Source: CAYVQF01 sp964454015
GTDB taxonomy: Bacteria; Myxococcota_A; Bradymonadia; UBA4248
Assembly (NCBI GenBank): GCA_964454015.1
Contig: CAYVQF010000047.1
Span: forward strand, 1-45,759
Reading direction: 5' to 3'
Length of the DNA stretch: 45,759 bases
The stretch's first letter is position 1; every line of letters begins with the position of its first letter. Both the position numbers and the translations under genes were made by a program. The notes below the pieces were generated by a model. It worked only from the letters and a program-made list of their open reading frames with translations. It did no database searches and was not told the DNA's origin. Positions 16,796 to 25,459 of this stretch are shown here, piece by piece.

Positions 16796-17355
16796 GCGCA
16801 AGCGAGGCCCAAGCGCAGCCCCATCTCTTTCCGGCGGACTACTTCTCGGCCGCGGAGCGCCCTGCTGAGCTCCCTTGTTGGGCGGTGCGAACCAAGCCGC
16901 GGGCGGAGAAGAAGCTGTCCATGCTGTGCCAAGACCTGGGGCTGGGGCACTACCTGCCCACGACGCTGCGGCGGCACTGTTACGGGAACCGAGCGGTGCG
17001 CAGCCACTGGGTGCCGGTCTTTGCGGGCTATGTCTTCGTGATGACGGCGGCGTTGCCCCAGGTGCAGCTCTTTCGCTCGAACGCGGTCTTGCAGATCCTG
17101 ACGGTGCCGCAACCGGCGGAGCTTTACAGTGATCTGCGCCATGTCTGGCTCAGCCTGGCGGCGACGCCAGGAGCGGTTGAGGAGGCGCGCTACCAGCCAG
17201 GGGCGCAGGTGGAGGTGGTGAGCGGGCCCCTGCGCGGGGTGGTGGGCGTCTTAGAGGCGGCGCCGAAGGGCAAGAGTCGCATCCTGATCACCGTGCGCTT
17301 CTTCGAGCGCGCCTTGGCGGTAGACATCGACGTGGCCCACGTCAGACCCTTGTAA
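16792..17355 (+). CDS. NusG-paralogue transcription antiterminator (RfaH/UpxY/LoaP-like)
   Basis: A 187-residue protein with an N-terminal NGN domain (WAVRTKPRAEKKLSMLCQ ... VPVFAGYVFV) and a C-terminal KOW domain (PGAQVEVVSGPLRGVVGVLE, about residues 136-160). Specialised NusG paralogues bind RNA polymerase at a recruitment site early in long polysaccharide operons and suppress termination. The gene's position inside a >30-kb glycan locus fits that job. GTG 16792 overlaps the previous stop as GTGA and has GAGGTG upstream. The downstream 231-base leader carries a hairpin and two TGTGGTAG copies that could be its target; this is inference. Confidence 0.88.
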   Translation: MSASEAQAQPHLFPADYFSAAERPAELPCWAVRTKPRAEKKLSMLCQDLGLGHYLPTTLRRHCYGNRAVRSHWVPVFAGYVFVMTAALPQVQLFRSNAVLQILTVPQPAELYSDLRHVWLSLAATPGAVEEARYQPGAQVEVVSGPLRGVVGVLEAAPKGKSRILITVRFFERALAVDIDVAHVRPL

Positions 17356-17371
17356 AATGTGGGGCTCGTGC

Positions 17372-17478
17372 GCCTGCGTTGCTGTGCGCAGGTCGCTGTG
17401 GTAGCAAAGAGTCTCAAATCACGCCAACCGAACGATGTGGTGGCGCGCAGGCGACGACAAGTGAGGTTAGTGTGGTAG
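17372..17478 (+). promoter_or_regulatory. Structured leader between the NusG paralogue and gmd, possible recruitment element
   Basis: A hairpin CCTGCG-N8-CGCAGG (17373-17392) is followed at once by TGTGGTAGC (17397-17405). TGTGGTAG recurs at 17471-17478. The GGTAGC core resembles the centre of the enterobacterial ops element. No clear promoter was found in the 231-base intergenic stretch 17356-17586. Confidence 0.3.
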
Positions 17479-17586
17479 AGTCCTTGGGGTGTGGGACTTG
17501 ACGGGGGCGAAGCCTGGGTGGGAGCTCGTCGCAGCCACGGAAGACGCTGCCATTCCTTCAACCCATGAGACAGCCAGCGTAGACCC

Positions 17587-18675
17587 ATGACGACTAAGAC
17601 AACCGCACTGATCACTGGGATCACTGGCCAAGATGGCTCCTACCTCGCCGAGCTTCTCTTGGGCAAAGGCTATGAGGTCCACGGCCTCATTCGTCGCGCC
17701 AGCTCCTTCAACACGCATCGCATCGAGCACCTCTATGAGGATCCACAAGATGCAGAGCGGCGCCTCCACCTGCACTTTGGCGACCTCACAGACGCCTCGA
17801 ACCTTTCGCGTCTCATCGAGCGTATCCAGCCCGATGAGATCTACAACCTCGGCGCCCAGAGCCACGTCCAGGTTTCTTTCGAGCTTCCCGAATACACCGC
17901 CCAAGTCGACGGCATTGGCACCTTGCGTCTCCTCGACGCCATCAGAGACGCAGGCTTTCGTTGCCGTTTCTGCCAAGCCTCGACCAGTGAGCTTTTCGGC
18001 AAAGCCCAGGAGTGTCCGCAGCGAGAGACCACTCCCTTTTACCCGCGAAGCCCCTACGCGGCAGCCAAGCTCTACGCGCACTGGCTGGTGATCAACTACC
18101 GCGAAGCCTATGGCCTGCACGCGAGCAACGCCATTTTGTTCAATCACGAGAGCCCACGCCGCGGCAAGACCTTCGTCACGCGAAAAATCAGCATGGCGGC
18201 GGCGGCCATCGCCTGTGGCCTTCAAGAAAAGCTGTATTTAGGCAACTTGGACGCCCAGCGCGATTGGGGCTATGCGCCAGAGTACGTGGAAGCCATGTGG
18301 CGCATTCTCCAGCAGAAAGAGCCAGGCGACCTGGTCATCGCAACAGGTGAGTGCCACCCGGTGCGCGATTTCGTAAGCCTGGCCTTTGCGAGGGCAGGTC
18401 TTCCGCTGAGCTGGGAGGGGCAAGGGGTGGACGAGGTCGGAGTGAGCGTCGCAGACGGCCGCCCCTTGGTGCACATCGATCCGCGCTACTTTCGCCCCAC
18501 AGAGGTAGACAGGCTACAGGGCGATCCTAGCTTGGCGGCTGCGCGCCTGGGTTGGAGGCCCGAGGTGCGCTTCGTCGAGCTGGTCCACCTCATGGTCGAC
18601 GCAGATCTCGCGAAGGCGCGGCGCGAGCTTGACCTACGGAGCCAAGGTTGGCAAAGGCACAGCCAAGACATCTGA
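17587..18675 (+). CDS. gmd: GDP-mannose 4,6-dehydratase
   Basis: Converts GDP-D-mannose to GDP-4-keto-6-deoxy-D-mannose, the first step to GDP-L-fucose. It is full length at 362 residues. It has the NADP-binding GITGQDGSYLAELLL, RRASSFNTHRIEHLYEDP, the catalytic set in STSELFG (T133, E135) with Y157-x3-K161 (YAAAK), LFNHESPRRGKTFVTRKI, and a normal C-terminal region with LGNLDAQRDWGYAPEYVEAMW. The following gene is the fucose synthase, completing the pathway. The central 460 bases are identical to those in the chimeric ORF upstream. No strong ribosome binding site is visible before ATG 17587. Confidence 0.96.
   Translation: MTTKTTALITGITGQDGSYLAELLLGKGYEVHGLIRRASSFNTHRIEHLYEDPQDAERRLHLHFGDLTDASNLSRLIERIQPDEIYNLGAQSHVQVSFELPEYTAQVDGIGTLRLLDAIRDAGFRCRFCQASTSELFGKAQECPQRETTPFYPRSPYAAAKLYAHWLVINYREAYGLHASNAILFNHESPRRGKTFVTRKISMAAAAIACGLQEKLYLGNLDAQRDWGYAPEYVEAMWRILQQKEPGDLVIATGECHPVRDFVSLAFARAGLPLSWEGQGVDEVGVSVADGRPLVHIDPRYFRPTEVDRLQGDPSLAAARLGWRPEVRFVELVHLMVDADLAKARRELDLRSQGWQRHSQDI
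17759..18218 (+). repeat. 460-base direct repeat, copy 2 (inside gmd)
   Basis: The intact partner of the repeat at 16092-16551, identical by reading. It ends at GCCTGTGG, the point at which the other copy switches to glycosyltransferase sequence. Confidence 0.88.
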
Positions 18676-18688
18676 GAGGCCCTGCCCA

Positions 18689-19660
18689 ATGCCCGCATCA
18701 CTTTCCCCTCGCATGCACCCCGCCGCCCGCGTCTACGTCAGCGGCCACACCGGCCTGGTTGGCGCGGCGCTCATGCGCCGTCTACAGGCCGCAGGCTACC
18801 ATCAACTCATCACCTGCAACCGCGAACAGCTCGACTTGCGCATCCAAGGTGCTGTGGACACCTTTTTCGCAGCGACTCGCCCGGACTTCGTGATCCATGC
18901 GGCGGCCAAGGTGGGTGGCATCCTGGCCAACAGCACCCAGCCCGCAGATTTCATTAGGGAGAACCTCCAGATTCAGCTCAACGTCATCGAAGCGGCGCGT
19001 CAGTACGGGGTGCAGCGCCTCCTCTTCCTGGGCTCGAGCTGTATTTACCCGCGCCTGGCGCCCCAGCCCATGCGGGAAGCGCACCTCATGACTGGCCCTC
19101 TGGAGCCGACCAATGCCGCCTACGCCGTCGCCAAGCTCGCCGGTATCCAGCTCTGTGAGGCCTACAACGCCCAGTATGGCACCCACTACCTTCCCGTTCT
19201 GCCCACCAATCTCTACGGGCCCGGAGACAACTTCGACCTGGCCACAAGCCACGTCTTACCAGCCATGATCCGGCGTTTCCATGAGGCCAAGGAGCGCGGT
19301 GCAGCGCAGGTGACCTTGTGGGGCACGGGGAGCCCACGGAGGGAGTTTCTCTACGTGGACGATCTGGCAGACGCGGTCTTCTTCCTACTCACCGAAACCG
19401 ACGCGGTGGACCTCATCAACATCGGCGTCGGCGAGGACCTAAGCATCGCCGAGGTGGCGAACTTGGTGGCCGAGGTGGTGGGCTATCGCGGCGAACTGCG
19501 TTGGGACGCGAGCAAGCCCGACGGCACGCAGCGGAAGTTGTTGGATGTATCGCGCATGTCGGCTTTGGGTTGGCGGGCGAAGACGGGGTTGCGGGAGGGG
19601 GTGGGGAAGGCGTATGCGGATTATCTTAGCGGCATAGAAGATGCACCAAATTTCCTGTAG
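18689..19660 (+). CDS. fcl: GDP-L-fucose synthase (4-keto-6-deoxy-mannose epimerase/reductase)
   Basis: An extended SDR of 323 residues that epimerises and reduces the Gmd product to GDP-L-fucose. It has the nucleotide motif VSGHTGLVGAALMRRL, the conserved LGSSCIYPRLAPQPM, the catalytic YAVAK (Y145, K149) and the substrate block LPTNLYGPGDNFD, all typical of Fcl/WcaG. ATG 18689 lies 9 bases after GAGAGG and 13 bases after the gmd stop. Together with gmd it gives a complete supply of fucose from GDP-mannose. A change to less G+C-rich DNA begins after its stop. Confidence 0.94.
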   Translation: MPASLSPRMHPAARVYVSGHTGLVGAALMRRLQAAGYHQLITCNREQLDLRIQGAVDTFFAATRPDFVIHAAAKVGGILANSTQPADFIRENLQIQLNVIEAARQYGVQRLLFLGSSCIYPRLAPQPMREAHLMTGPLEPTNAAYAVAKLAGIQLCEAYNAQYGTHYLPVLPTNLYGPGDNFDLATSHVLPAMIRRFHEAKERGAAQVTLWGTGSPRREFLYVDDLADAVFFLLTETDAVDLINIGVGEDLSIAEVANLVAEVVGYRGELRWDASKPDGTQRKLLDVSRMSALGWRAKTGLREGVGKAYADYLSGIEDAPNFL

Positions 19661-19744
19661 TTTGTGCTCATAGCGAAGTCGCCCACGGGTCTGTTTCTTC
19701 GCCTAGGATATCAGCCAGTGGTTTTCTAAACTCTTTTCTGCGTT

Positions 19745-19758
19745 TTTATCATGATAAA
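19745..19758. promoter_or_regulatory. 14-base perfect palindrome centred on the pseB start codon
   Basis: TTTATCATGATAAA at 19745-19758 reads the same on both strands, with the pseB ATG (19751) in its second half. No Shine-Dalgarno sequence lies upstream. It could be an operator or an RNA structure hiding the start. A palindrome of this size is expected a few times by chance in a window this long. Confidence 0.3.
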
Positions 19759-20776
19759 TTGTCGTTCCCTGCTCGTCACCGGCGGAACAGGCTCCTTTGG
19801 ACGAGCTCTTATTCGCACGGTGCTCGCTCATTTTCCAAACATTCGTCGCGTCGTGGTATTCTCTCGGGACGAGCTCAAGCAATACGAGATGGCCCAAGAA
19901 CTGCCATACCAGGACGCACGCATGCGTTTCTTCATTGGCGATGTGCGAGATACGGCTCGCTTGAACCGTGCCCTGGAGGATATTGACTACGTCGTACATG
20001 CAGCAGCACTCAAGCACGTACCCATTGCCGAATACAACCCCTTCGAGGCCATCAAGACCAACGTCATCGGGGCGCAAAACGTCATCGATTGCGCTATTGA
20101 TCGCGGGGTCAGGCGCGTCATCGCGCTTTCCACTGACAAAGCTGCCAATCCGATTAATCTCTATGGCGCGACCAAGCTTTGCTCGGATAAGCTGTTCGTG
20201 GCGGGCAACGCGTATGCCGGGGCGCGGGACATAGCCTTCTCGGTGGTAAGGTACGGCAACGTAGTGGGCAGTCGGGGTTCAGTGGTGCCGTTCTTTCTTT
20301 CCAAAAGGAAGGAAAGCTCTCTACCCATCACGGATCCACGCATGACGCGGTTCTGGATCACCATCGAGCAGGGGGTACAGTTCGTACTCGACTGCCTAAC
20401 CCAGGCCAAGGGCGGCGAAATCTTCGTGCCCAAGATACCTAGCATGAGAGTTTCGGATTTGGCCAAAGTCATCGCCCCGGAAGCCGAGCAGAAGATCGTC
20501 GGCATTCGACCAGGCGAAAAACTGCACGAAGTGATGATCACTGAAGATGACGTCCGCAACACGGTTGAGTTCGACGACAGGTACATTATCCTGCCGCCAG
20601 AAGGCTGGCACCGGCACGAGGTTTGGTGGCAAGAGGGCCGGACCTGCGCAGACGGTTTTAGGTATGCCTCAGACACCAATGACAAGTGGCTCGATACTAG
20701 CGCGCTAGAGAAGATGATTGCCGAGCTGGACCTTCCAGAAGCCAAGCAGTGGGCATCCGAGCGAGGTCTCGCATGA
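19751..20776 (+). CDS. pseB: UDP-GlcNAc 4,6-dehydratase (inverting), PseB type
   Basis: First enzyme of CMP-pseudaminic acid synthesis: dehydration and C5 epimerisation of UDP-GlcNAc. It is 341 residues long. The N-terminal LLVTGGTGSFGRALIRTVL, VVFSRDELKQYEM, HAAALKHVPIAEYNPFEAI and the catalytic STDKAANPINLYGATK (D129, K130, Y138) are all strongly diagnostic of PseB/FlaA1. The C-terminal RPGEKLHEVMITEDD is also typical. It heads a run of eight pathway genes. Translation coupling from upstream is unlikely because 90 bases separate it from fcl. Confidence 0.95.
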   Translation: MINCRSLLVTGGTGSFGRALIRTVLAHFPNIRRVVVFSRDELKQYEMAQELPYQDARMRFFIGDVRDTARLNRALEDIDYVVHAAALKHVPIAEYNPFEAIKTNVIGAQNVIDCAIDRGVRRVIALSTDKAANPINLYGATKLCSDKLFVAGNAYAGARDIAFSVVRYGNVVGSRGSVVPFFLSKRKESSLPITDPRMTRFWITIEQGVQFVLDCLTQAKGGEIFVPKIPSMRVSDLAKVIAPEAEQKIVGIRPGEKLHEVMITEDDVRNTVEFDDRYIILPPEGWHRHEVWWQEGRTCADGFRYASDTNDKWLDTSALEKMIAELDLPEAKQWASERGLA

Positions 20777-21921
20777 ACAAGAAGAAAGTAATTCCCTACG
20801 GCCGGCAGTGCCTTAACGATAACGACGTCGCCGCGGTGGTGAAGGCGCTGCGCAGTGACTGGCTGACCCAGGGTCCGACAGTACAGCGTTTCGAGGAGGC
20901 ACTAGCTGAATACTGCGGTTCCAGTCACGCAGTAGCCGTGGCAAATGGCACCGTGGCCTTGCACCTGGCCTGCATCGCCGCCGGAATGAAGCCGGGCGAC
21001 GAAGGCATCACCTCGCCGATCACGTTTTTGGCCAGCGCCAACTGCATGATCTACTGCGGTGCTCGACCAGTTTTCGCGGACATCGACGCGCACACATGGA
21101 ACATCAACCCACAGGAGATCGAAAAAAAGATCACGCCGAAAACCAAAGTGATCATTCCGGTGCACTTCGCCGGTCTTCCTTGCGACATGGAGCATATCCG
21201 CACGCTTGCAGACAAACACAATCTGACTGTCATTGAGGACGCTTGCCACTCCATCGGCGCGAGGTACCGGGATAGAAAGGTCGGCGGCACCAAGACAGGG
21301 CACATGACTTGCCTCTCCTTCCACCCAGTCAAGCACATCACCACAGGAGAGGGCGGCGCTATCCTGACGGACGACGGGAATCTAGCCGAGCGACTGCGCC
21401 GGCTTCGCCAACACGGAGCCACCAAGGACCCTGCTCTGATGGAGAGGAGCGACGGGCCATGGTATTACGAAGCTGTGGAGCTGGGATACAATGGCCGAAT
21501 CACCGACTTCCAATGCGCCTTAGGGCTTTCGCAGCTTAGCAAGCTGGACAGCTTCCTCGCCCGCCGGTGCGAGATCGCCTTGCGCTACCGCGAGGAACTC
21601 GCCGACATTGAGGGGCTTTCGTTTCAACACGTGCCCGCAGATCGCACGAACGCCTATCACCTTTTCGTCGCGCACTTCGACCCGGCGCAGCATGACAGGA
21701 AGGCCATCTTCGAGAAGCTCCAACACGAAGGCATCGCGCCGCAGGTGCACTACATCCCGGTAAACAGCCAGCCCGCCATCCGCAAGACGGCGGGCGAGCA
21801 GGGGCCGCTTCCAAATGCGGAGCGCTATTACCAAGGCTGCATTTCGCTGCCGATGTTTCCAGCTCTGAGCGAAGACGAGCAGAGGCGGGTCATCCGTGCT
21901 GTTCGCAGGGTTTGTGAATGA
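20773..21921 (+). CDS. pseC: UDP-4-amino-4,6-dideoxy-N-acetyl-beta-L-altrosamine transaminase, PseC type
   Basis: A PLP-dependent DegT/DnrJ/EryC1-family aminotransferase of 382 residues, acting on the PseB product. It begins IPYGRQCLNDNDVAAVVKAL, has LTQGPTVQRFEEALAEYCG and ANGTVALHLACIAAGM, and the PLP lysine lies in SFHPVKHITTGEGG (K187). It starts at ATG 20773, which overlaps the pseB stop as ATGA. Adjacent pseB and pseG/pseI genes support the PseC assignment over other sugar aminotransferases of the family. Confidence 0.94.
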   Translation: MNKKKVIPYGRQCLNDNDVAAVVKALRSDWLTQGPTVQRFEEALAEYCGSSHAVAVANGTVALHLACIAAGMKPGDEGITSPITFLASANCMIYCGARPVFADIDAHTWNINPQEIEKKITPKTKVIIPVHFAGLPCDMEHIRTLADKHNLTVIEDACHSIGARYRDRKVGGTKTGHMTCLSFHPVKHITTGEGGAILTDDGNLAERLRRLRQHGATKDPALMERSDGPWYYEAVELGYNGRITDFQCALGLSQLSKLDSFLARRCEIALRYREELADIEGLSFQHVPADRTNAYHLFVAHFDPAQHDRKAIFEKLQHEGIAPQVHYIPVNSQPAIRKTAGEQGPLPNAERYYQGCISLPMFPALSEDEQRRVIRAVRRVCE

Positions 21922-22676
21922 AATCTGCTGCCATTGGCATCATCCAAGCTCGCCTGGCTTCGACCAGGCTACCAGGCAAGCTTCTGGCTCCACTTGCTGG
22001 GCGACCGCTGTTCGAAGTGATGTTCGAGCGCATCAAGCGGGCATCGGTGAGCGAGTGGTGGCTAGCCACCACGTCAGACCCTTCGGATGACATCACAGCC
22101 GCTTGGGGGCACCAACTCAAGCTTCGCGTCCATCGCGGCGATGTAGAAGACGTTTTGTCACGATTTACTGCGATATTGCGCGAGACTAAACTTGAGCCGC
22201 AGTGGGTTGTAAGGATTACGGCGGACAATCCTTTCGTCGATGCCCACATCGTAGATCTACTGCTAGAGCAGGCCAAAGGAATCGGCCCTGACCACGCCTT
22301 GGTCTCAGAAAACCCCGCGCATAAACGCCTGCCCCTGGGCTACGTTCCTCAGGTAGCCCGCGCGAGCCGAGTCCTGTCGGCCGAGGGCGAGATCGCCAAC
22401 GACAAGAAGCACCACCGCAGCCATGTGCTGTCATGGCTTTACGAAAAGAACGAGGTCAAGTTCTTCGAGCCTCCCAGTGAGTGGAAACCGCGATCCGAGT
22501 GGCGCTGGACCGTCGATACGCCAGCGGACCTGGAGATGACCCGCAAGTGCTTCGAACTATTTGGAGAAACATGGCAAACCATCGGCTATCCGGAAATGGA
22601 GAGGATCTTGGCGGCTCACCCGGAGGTTTCGGAGATAAACGCCCACATTGAACAGAAAGCGCTGCAACAAGGTTAA
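21918..22676 (+). CDS. SpsF-type cytidylyltransferase, probable CMP-nonulosonate synthetase
   Basis: A 252-residue nucleotidyltransferase with the N-terminal signature IIQARLASTRLPGKLLAPLAG and the downstream VVRITADNPFVDAHIVD. The family is SpsF (COG1861) rather than the NeuA type usually named PseF. In this place, between pseC and pseG, it most likely activates the nonulosonic acid with CTP, a role inferred from context. It starts at ATG 21918, overlapping the pseC stop as ATGA. Confidence 0.85.
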   Translation: MKSAAIGIIQARLASTRLPGKLLAPLAGRPLFEVMFERIKRASVSEWWLATTSDPSDDITAAWGHQLKLRVHRGDVEDVLSRFTAILRETKLEPQWVVRITADNPFVDAHIVDLLLEQAKGIGPDHALVSENPAHKRLPLGYVPQVARASRVLSAEGEIANDKKHHRSHVLSWLYEKNEVKFFEPPSEWKPRSEWRWTVDTPADLEMTRKCFELFGETWQTIGYPEMERILAAHPEVSEINAHIEQKALQQG

Positions 22677-22683
22677 GAAGAGT

Positions 22684-23478
22684 ATGAGCTTAGAGCTATT
22701 CGAGTTGAATGGATTGGGTGTCGGCCTGACTGGCGGCGGCGGCTATCTGGGCTCAGCCATGGTCAAGGGACTTGTGCAGTCCGGTGCAATTGTCTTCGCC
22801 TGTGATATAAACGAAAACTCTCTTGCTCGTCTGAAGGAAAACTTGGCGCATGAAGAACAAAACGGACGATTGTTCACCATAACGGCTGATATCAATGACG
22901 AGGAACAGAGGGCATCAGTTCTGGATATGGTCGAGAAGGAGGCCGGCTCGGTCTACGGCTGGGTCAACAACGCTTATGCAGGCCAAGCGGGACTGATCAC
23001 CGAAGCTTCACGCGGACAGATAGAAGCCACGGTAGTGGGAGGTCTGGCGCGGGTGATTGAGATCACCAGAGACGTAGCCATGAGGATGATGCCGCATCGC
23101 TCGGGCTCCATCGTGAATGTTAGTTCAATGTACGGAATCGTATCGCCCCAACCGCAAGCGTATAGCGATCATCCTGCGTTCCACAATCCGCCAGCGTATG
23201 GAGCGGCCAAAGCAGGGGTCATCCAATACACCAGGTACGCTGCATGCCACCTGGCCGCGCACGGGATCAGGGTCAATGCACTCTCGCCTGGACCATTTCC
23301 CAAGCAGTCTGTACGTTGCACCCCTGGATTCAAGGAGCAACTATCGAGTCGGGTACCCCTAGGGAGATTGGGAGAACCCGAAGAACTGGTAGGCGCAGTG
23401 ATTTACCTTCTCAGTCGGGCTTCTTCGTACGTTACAGGGCACAACCTCGTGGTAGACGGAGGATGGACGGCTTGGTGA
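22684..23478 (+). CDS. SDR-family oxidoreductase within the nonulosonic-acid gene set
   Basis: A 264-residue classical short-chain dehydrogenase/reductase: the cofactor motif TGGGGYLGSAMVKGL, NNAYAG, the active-site serine in NVSSMYG and YGAAK, and the C-terminal VTGHNLVVDGGWTAW. It is not part of the textbook six-step pseudaminic pathway. PtmA-like SDRs accompany some legionaminic-type loci, so it may oxidise or reduce a precursor or side chain. ATG 22684 is preferred over the GTG/ATG upstream that would overlap the cytidylyltransferase gene. Confidence 0.88.
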   Translation: MSLELFELNGLGVGLTGGGGYLGSAMVKGLVQSGAIVFACDINENSLARLKENLAHEEQNGRLFTITADINDEEQRASVLDMVEKEAGSVYGWVNNAYAGQAGLITEASRGQIEATVVGGLARVIEITRDVAMRMMPHRSGSIVNVSSMYGIVSPQPQAYSDHPAFHNPPAYGAAKAGVIQYTRYAACHLAAHGIRVNALSPGPFPKQSVRCTPGFKEQLSSRVPLGRLGEPEELVGAVIYLLSRASSYVTGHNLVVDGGWTAW

Positions 23479-24380
23479 GCCAACCCTGCAATTTCGCCCT
23501 CGGTACCGTGCAATGGGGAATGCCCTACGGCATCGCCAACCGTTCCGGTCAACCGACGATTGCACAGGTGCAAGAAATGCTCGACATGGCCCGGGAGGCA
23601 GGAATCAATACGCTGGATACGGCGCGGGCATACGGTGACGGCGAGCGGATCATCGGCGAGCTTTTGGAACCTGCCGGCTACTGGCGAGTCGTCACCAAGC
23701 TCTCCCCGGATGTAGCCAATGGAGCAGTGAGCGGTAGCGATGCGGCAAAGCGGGTGCAAGGCAGCATTGACGCGAGCCGCAAAGCTTTGCGCAGCGAGCG
23801 CCTGGACACCGTGCTGCTGCACCGAGCGAGTCACAAGCAGGCACTTAATGGCGCGATCTGGGAAGCCCTTATCGCCTCGAAAAGCGAAGGAACAGTCGCC
23901 AGGCTCGGCGTGTCGGCGGGAACCCCCGAGGAAGCCTTCGCGGCCATCGACGACGCGACCGTCGAGGTGGTTCAGGTGGCATCGAGCCTGCTCGATCAAC
24001 GCCTGGCGAGATCTGGCTTCTTCGAACGGGCCCGGGGGGCGTCGGTGGAGGTCTTCGTGCGCAGCGTGTTCCTGCAAGGCGTGGCGTACCTGAGGCCGGA
24101 CGGGTTCCCCGCCCACCTCGAAAAGCTGGCGCCGGCGTTGCGGTCCGTCGGAAAATGGGCCGAGGCCAGGAAGATGACAGTCGCCGAGGCCTTTCTGCTC
24201 TTTGCCCGCGATGTGCTGGACGGCACGCCGGTTTTGGGGTGCGAAAGCGCCTCGCAGTTGGAAGCGAACCTCGCGGCGTGGTCGTTGCCGCGCCTTGCCG
24301 AAAAAGACGCGAACGAGCTCGCCGGTCTCGTTCCCGAACTGGAAGAGGGGCTGGTGAACCCAGCCATGTGGGGTTCATGA
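23475..24380 (+). CDS. Aldo/keto reductase within the nonulosonic-acid gene set
   Basis: A 301-residue NADPH-dependent (beta/alpha)8 reductase. The catalytic tetrad is visible: Asp and Tyr in LDTARAYGDGE, Lys in VVTKLS and His in VLLHRAS. It begins FALGTVQWGMPYGIANRSG, the usual start for this family in sugar loci. GTG 23475 overlaps the SDR stop (GTGA), with GGAGG 12 bases upstream; ATG 23463 is an alternative but sits directly on the GGAGG. Like the SDR, it is extra to the core pathway. Its substrate cannot be told from sequence. Confidence 0.88.
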   Translation: MSQPCNFALGTVQWGMPYGIANRSGQPTIAQVQEMLDMAREAGINTLDTARAYGDGERIIGELLEPAGYWRVVTKLSPDVANGAVSGSDAAKRVQGSIDASRKALRSERLDTVLLHRASHKQALNGAIWEALIASKSEGTVARLGVSAGTPEEAFAAIDDATVEVVQVASSLLDQRLARSGFFERARGASVEVFVRSVFLQGVAYLRPDGFPAHLEKLAPALRSVGKWAEARKMTVAEAFLLFARDVLDGTPVLGCESASQLEANLAAWSLPRLAEKDANELAGLVPELEEGLVNPAMWGS

Positions 24381-25459
24381 GCGGGCCAAGGGACAAGGCG
24401 GCGGTGATCCGCGCGGACGGGTCGCTAGCGCTCGGCCACGGACACGTGTTTCGCACGCTGGTGCTGGCCGAGGAGCTGGCGAAGCGCGGGTGGAAGGTGT
24501 GTTATGTCAGCCGTGACCTGGCAGGCGCGCCGCTGTCGCGCATTCGCGATGCCGGACACGACCTGGTGCTGCTCGGCGCTGACATCGACGAGGGAGCGGA
24601 CGCGAAGAAGACCGCCCGGGCGACAGCCGAAACCGGGGCGACCTGGGTGGTAGTGGATCGCTATGCCACAGGCGAGAAGGCACACGCTCTATGGCGCGCG
24701 CGGGGCTTGAAGGTGCTGGCCATTGACGACATCTGCGAGCACCGTTTTGACGTGGACATCTTGCTGAACCAGAACACCGACGCAGAGGAGTTGCCCTACG
24801 TTACCCGCGAGGACACGGTTAGCCTGCTCGGGCCTCGGTACGCCCTAGTGCGAGAGTCGTATCGCAAGGCCCGGCCGGCGGCACCACGGAAGATCGACCG
24901 GGTGAAGAACGTGCTGCTCTTCATGGGCGGCAGCGATCCGAACGACGCGACCAGCAAGGTGCTTCGGGCCCTCAATGGGTTGGGCGCATCGTTGGAGGTG
25001 GAGGTAGTGTTGGGCGCTGCCTATCCACACTTCGATAAGCTGTGCGCGTTGGCGGGCGAAAGCCCGCACCGGGTGGAGGTTCACCGGGATTTGCCGGACC
25101 TGGTAGGGCCGATGTCGCGGGCGGACGTGGCCATCGCCGCCGGGGGCAGCGTGGTCTGGGAGCTGTGCTGCATGGGCGTGCCCATACTCTTGTGGTTGGT
25201 TGCGGATAACCAATGCGGGAACGCCTGTTGGCTAGCTAACAACGGCTCGGTTCGCATTCTTGGCGATTCTAGAGGAATCGAAAAACCAGGCTTAGAGAGA
25301 GTGCTTGACGAGTGCTTTGGCGACTTAGAATCCTTGAGTGCTTTAGCAAAGGCTTCCTGGATAATGCTAGACGGTTATGGCTCGATTCACGTGGTCGAGA
25401 CGTTGTTGAGTAAAGGTAGAGGGCTCGCTAATGAAGTATTCTCCAGACATGCACGATGA
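24377..25459 (+). CDS. pseG: UDP-2,4-diacetamido-2,4,6-trideoxy-beta-L-altropyranose hydrolase, PseG type
   Basis: Removes UDP from the diacetamido sugar before condensation with phosphoenolpyruvate. It is 360 residues with a GT-B-like fold. The N-terminal IRADGSLALGHGHVFRTLVL contains the GxGH motif with the expected catalytic His (H23), and the later MGGSDPNDAT and AIAAGGSVVWELCCMGVP are typical of PseG/SpsG. ATG 24377 overlaps the aldo/keto reductase stop. Base composition changes sharply near 25220, inside the gene: the last 75-80 codons are much richer in A+T than the first 280. Confidence 0.92.
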   Translation: MSGPRDKAAVIRADGSLALGHGHVFRTLVLAEELAKRGWKVCYVSRDLAGAPLSRIRDAGHDLVLLGADIDEGADAKKTARATAETGATWVVVDRYATGEKAHALWRARGLKVLAIDDICEHRFDVDILLNQNTDAEELPYVTREDTVSLLGPRYALVRESYRKARPAAPRKIDRVKNVLLFMGGSDPNDATSKVLRALNGLGASLEVEVVLGAAYPHFDKLCALAGESPHRVEVHRDLPDLVGPMSRADVAIAAGGSVVWELCCMGVPILLWLVADNQCGNACWLANNGSVRILGDSRGIEKPGLERVLDECFGDLESLSALAKASWIMLDGYGSIHVVETLLSKGRGLANEVFSRHAR

